A stretch of DNA of 7,065 bases. It comes from JAAYYM01 sp035271065 (lineage in GTDB: Bacteria > Bacillota > Clostridia > Lachnospirales > Lachnospiraceae). Shown piece by piece: positions 6,482 through 7,065 of this stretch. The stretch is taken from assembly GCA_035271065.1 (NCBI GenBank), contig DATESB010000237.1:1-7065 (forward strand), read 5' to 3'. The notes beneath the pieces were generated by a model that was not told where the DNA came from, searched no databases, and saw only the letters and a program-made list of their open reading frames with translations. How positions within the stretch are numbered: the stretch's first letter is position 1; every line of letters starts with the position of its first letter. The position numbers were made by a program, and so were the translations under genes.

Positions 6482-7041
6482 TCCTGTATGTTTTTAATGA
6501 TTTTTGCTGGAATACCACCAACAATTGTATTATCAGGCACATCTTTAGAAACTACTGCCCCCGCAGCCACAACCGCATTTTCGCCAACGGTTACACCGGG
6601 TAATATAATGGCTCCTGCCCCAATCCATGCATTGCGTTTAATGACAATCGGTTTTACCATAAGGGCTTTTCGTTCCGATGGATTCAATGGATGGCTTTCA
6701 GTAATCAGGCTCACTTTGGGGCCAATGAGCACATCGTCTTCAATGGTTATAGTGCCCATGTCGAGAAACGTGCAGTCGTTATTGATATAAACATTTTTAC
6801 CAATGCTTGTGAACAGCCCGATATTGATATAAAAAGGTATTTGAATAGCTGTGCTTATATGTAGCGGTTTGCCTGATATTTCGCCCCACAATTCGCGCAC
6901 CTGCTCTATTTCGGTAGTCGCGTTAAACTTTTTCAACAGCTTTGTAGTACGAGAAGCAGCTTCGATAATTTCGCCATAATGCGGGTCGTTAAACGGAACC
7001 GTTTCTCCAGATTGCAATCGTATAAAAATATCTATACTCAT
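6478..7041 (-). CDS. Sugar O-acetyltransferase, LacA/Maa/NodL type (left-handed beta-helix)
   Basis: Cytoplasmic acetyltransferase of 187 residues, predicted to move acetyl from acetyl-CoA to a sugar or similar hydroxyl acceptor. The N-terminal 60 residues are helical, as in the maltose/galactoside acetyltransferase cap. From about residue 70 hexapeptide repeats form the beta-helix (for example IEDDVLIGPKV, then NAWIGAGAIILPGVTVGENA). The stretch NNDCTFLD at 87-94 matches the acceptor-site region, and His117 in TESHPLNP is at the position of the LacA catalytic histidine. The C-terminal GGIPAKIIK is the usual end of the fold. Length fits the family. There is no signal peptide, so it is the only clearly cytoplasmic product here. 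Its stop overlaps the next start by four bases (ATGA), suggesting translational coupling. The true acceptor is unknown; family annotations as maltose or galactoside acetyltransferase are not substrate evidence. Confidence 0.93.
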   Translation of the reverse strand: MSIDIFIRLQSGETVPFNDPHYGEIIEAASRTTKLLKKFNATTEIEQVRELWGEISGKPLHISTAIQIPFYINIGLFTSIGKNVYINNDCTFLDMGTITIEDDVLIGPKVSLITESHPLNPSERKALMVKPIVIKRNAWIGAGAIILPGVTVGENAVVAAGAVVSKDVPDNTIVGGIPAKIIKNIQE

Positions 7042-7048
7042 TTTTGTC

Positions 7049-7058
7049 GGATTAATCC
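7049..7058. promoter_or_regulatory. Perfect 10-base palindrome upstream of the acetyltransferase
   Basis: GGATTAATCC is a perfect palindrome, ending 8 bases before the acetyltransferase start codon at 7041. It lies at the very edge of the window, so the sequence around it cannot be judged. It could be part of an operator for the operon or chance. Confidence 0.2.
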
Positions 7059-7065
7059 AAAATCT

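Noticed and set aside
1..7065. tRNA, rRNA, CRISPR arrays, insertion sequences or attachment sites
   Set aside because: I found no repeat-spacer array, transposase, terminal inverted repeats or RNA-gene pattern on either strand.

Overview
The window looks like Bacteroidota chromosome. This is inferred from A/T-rich spacers, A-rich leaders without clear Shine-Dalgarno sites, many Sec and lipoprotein signals, a Tat-type aldo/keto reductase, and a DWPQFLGP-type beta-propeller protein. All seven genes I can support lie on the minus strand, so transcription runs from position 7065 towards 1. The plus strand carries no convincing gene.

In transcription order, the first block is compact: a sugar O-acetyltransferase (7041-6478), a cyclophilin-like lipoprotein (6481-6005), a cupin lipoprotein (5993-5490) and an alpha/beta-hydrolase esterase (5485-4217). 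The first two overlap by four bases (ATGA), and the next two gaps are 11 and 4 bases, so this is almost certainly one operon. Looser spacing follows: a 101-base gap, a Tat-signal aldo/keto reductase (4115-2958), a 100-base gap, a second esterase paralogous to the first (2857-1589), a 167-base gap, and a secreted PQQ-like beta-propeller protein (1421-132). A hairpin followed by a U run at about 51-107 probably ends transcription. The window stops 24 bases before the first gene's start codon, so the main promoter and any regulator lie outside it.

The most notable feature is the pair of secreted esterases around the reductase. Each is 422 residues, they align without a gap at about 66% identity by hand count over residues 41-422, and both have an N-terminal beta-rich repeat-like domain (resembling divergent InlB B-repeats) before an HSL-type catalytic domain. 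Six of the seven products carry export signals. The simplest reading is an envelope-located set acting on an esterified or carbonyl-bearing small molecule or glycan: esterases remove acyl groups, the reductase and cupin process an aldehyde, ketone or similar compound, and the cytoplasmic acetyltransferase modifies a sugar or related acceptor. The substrate cannot be read from the sequence, and a joint pathway is an inference from gene order.
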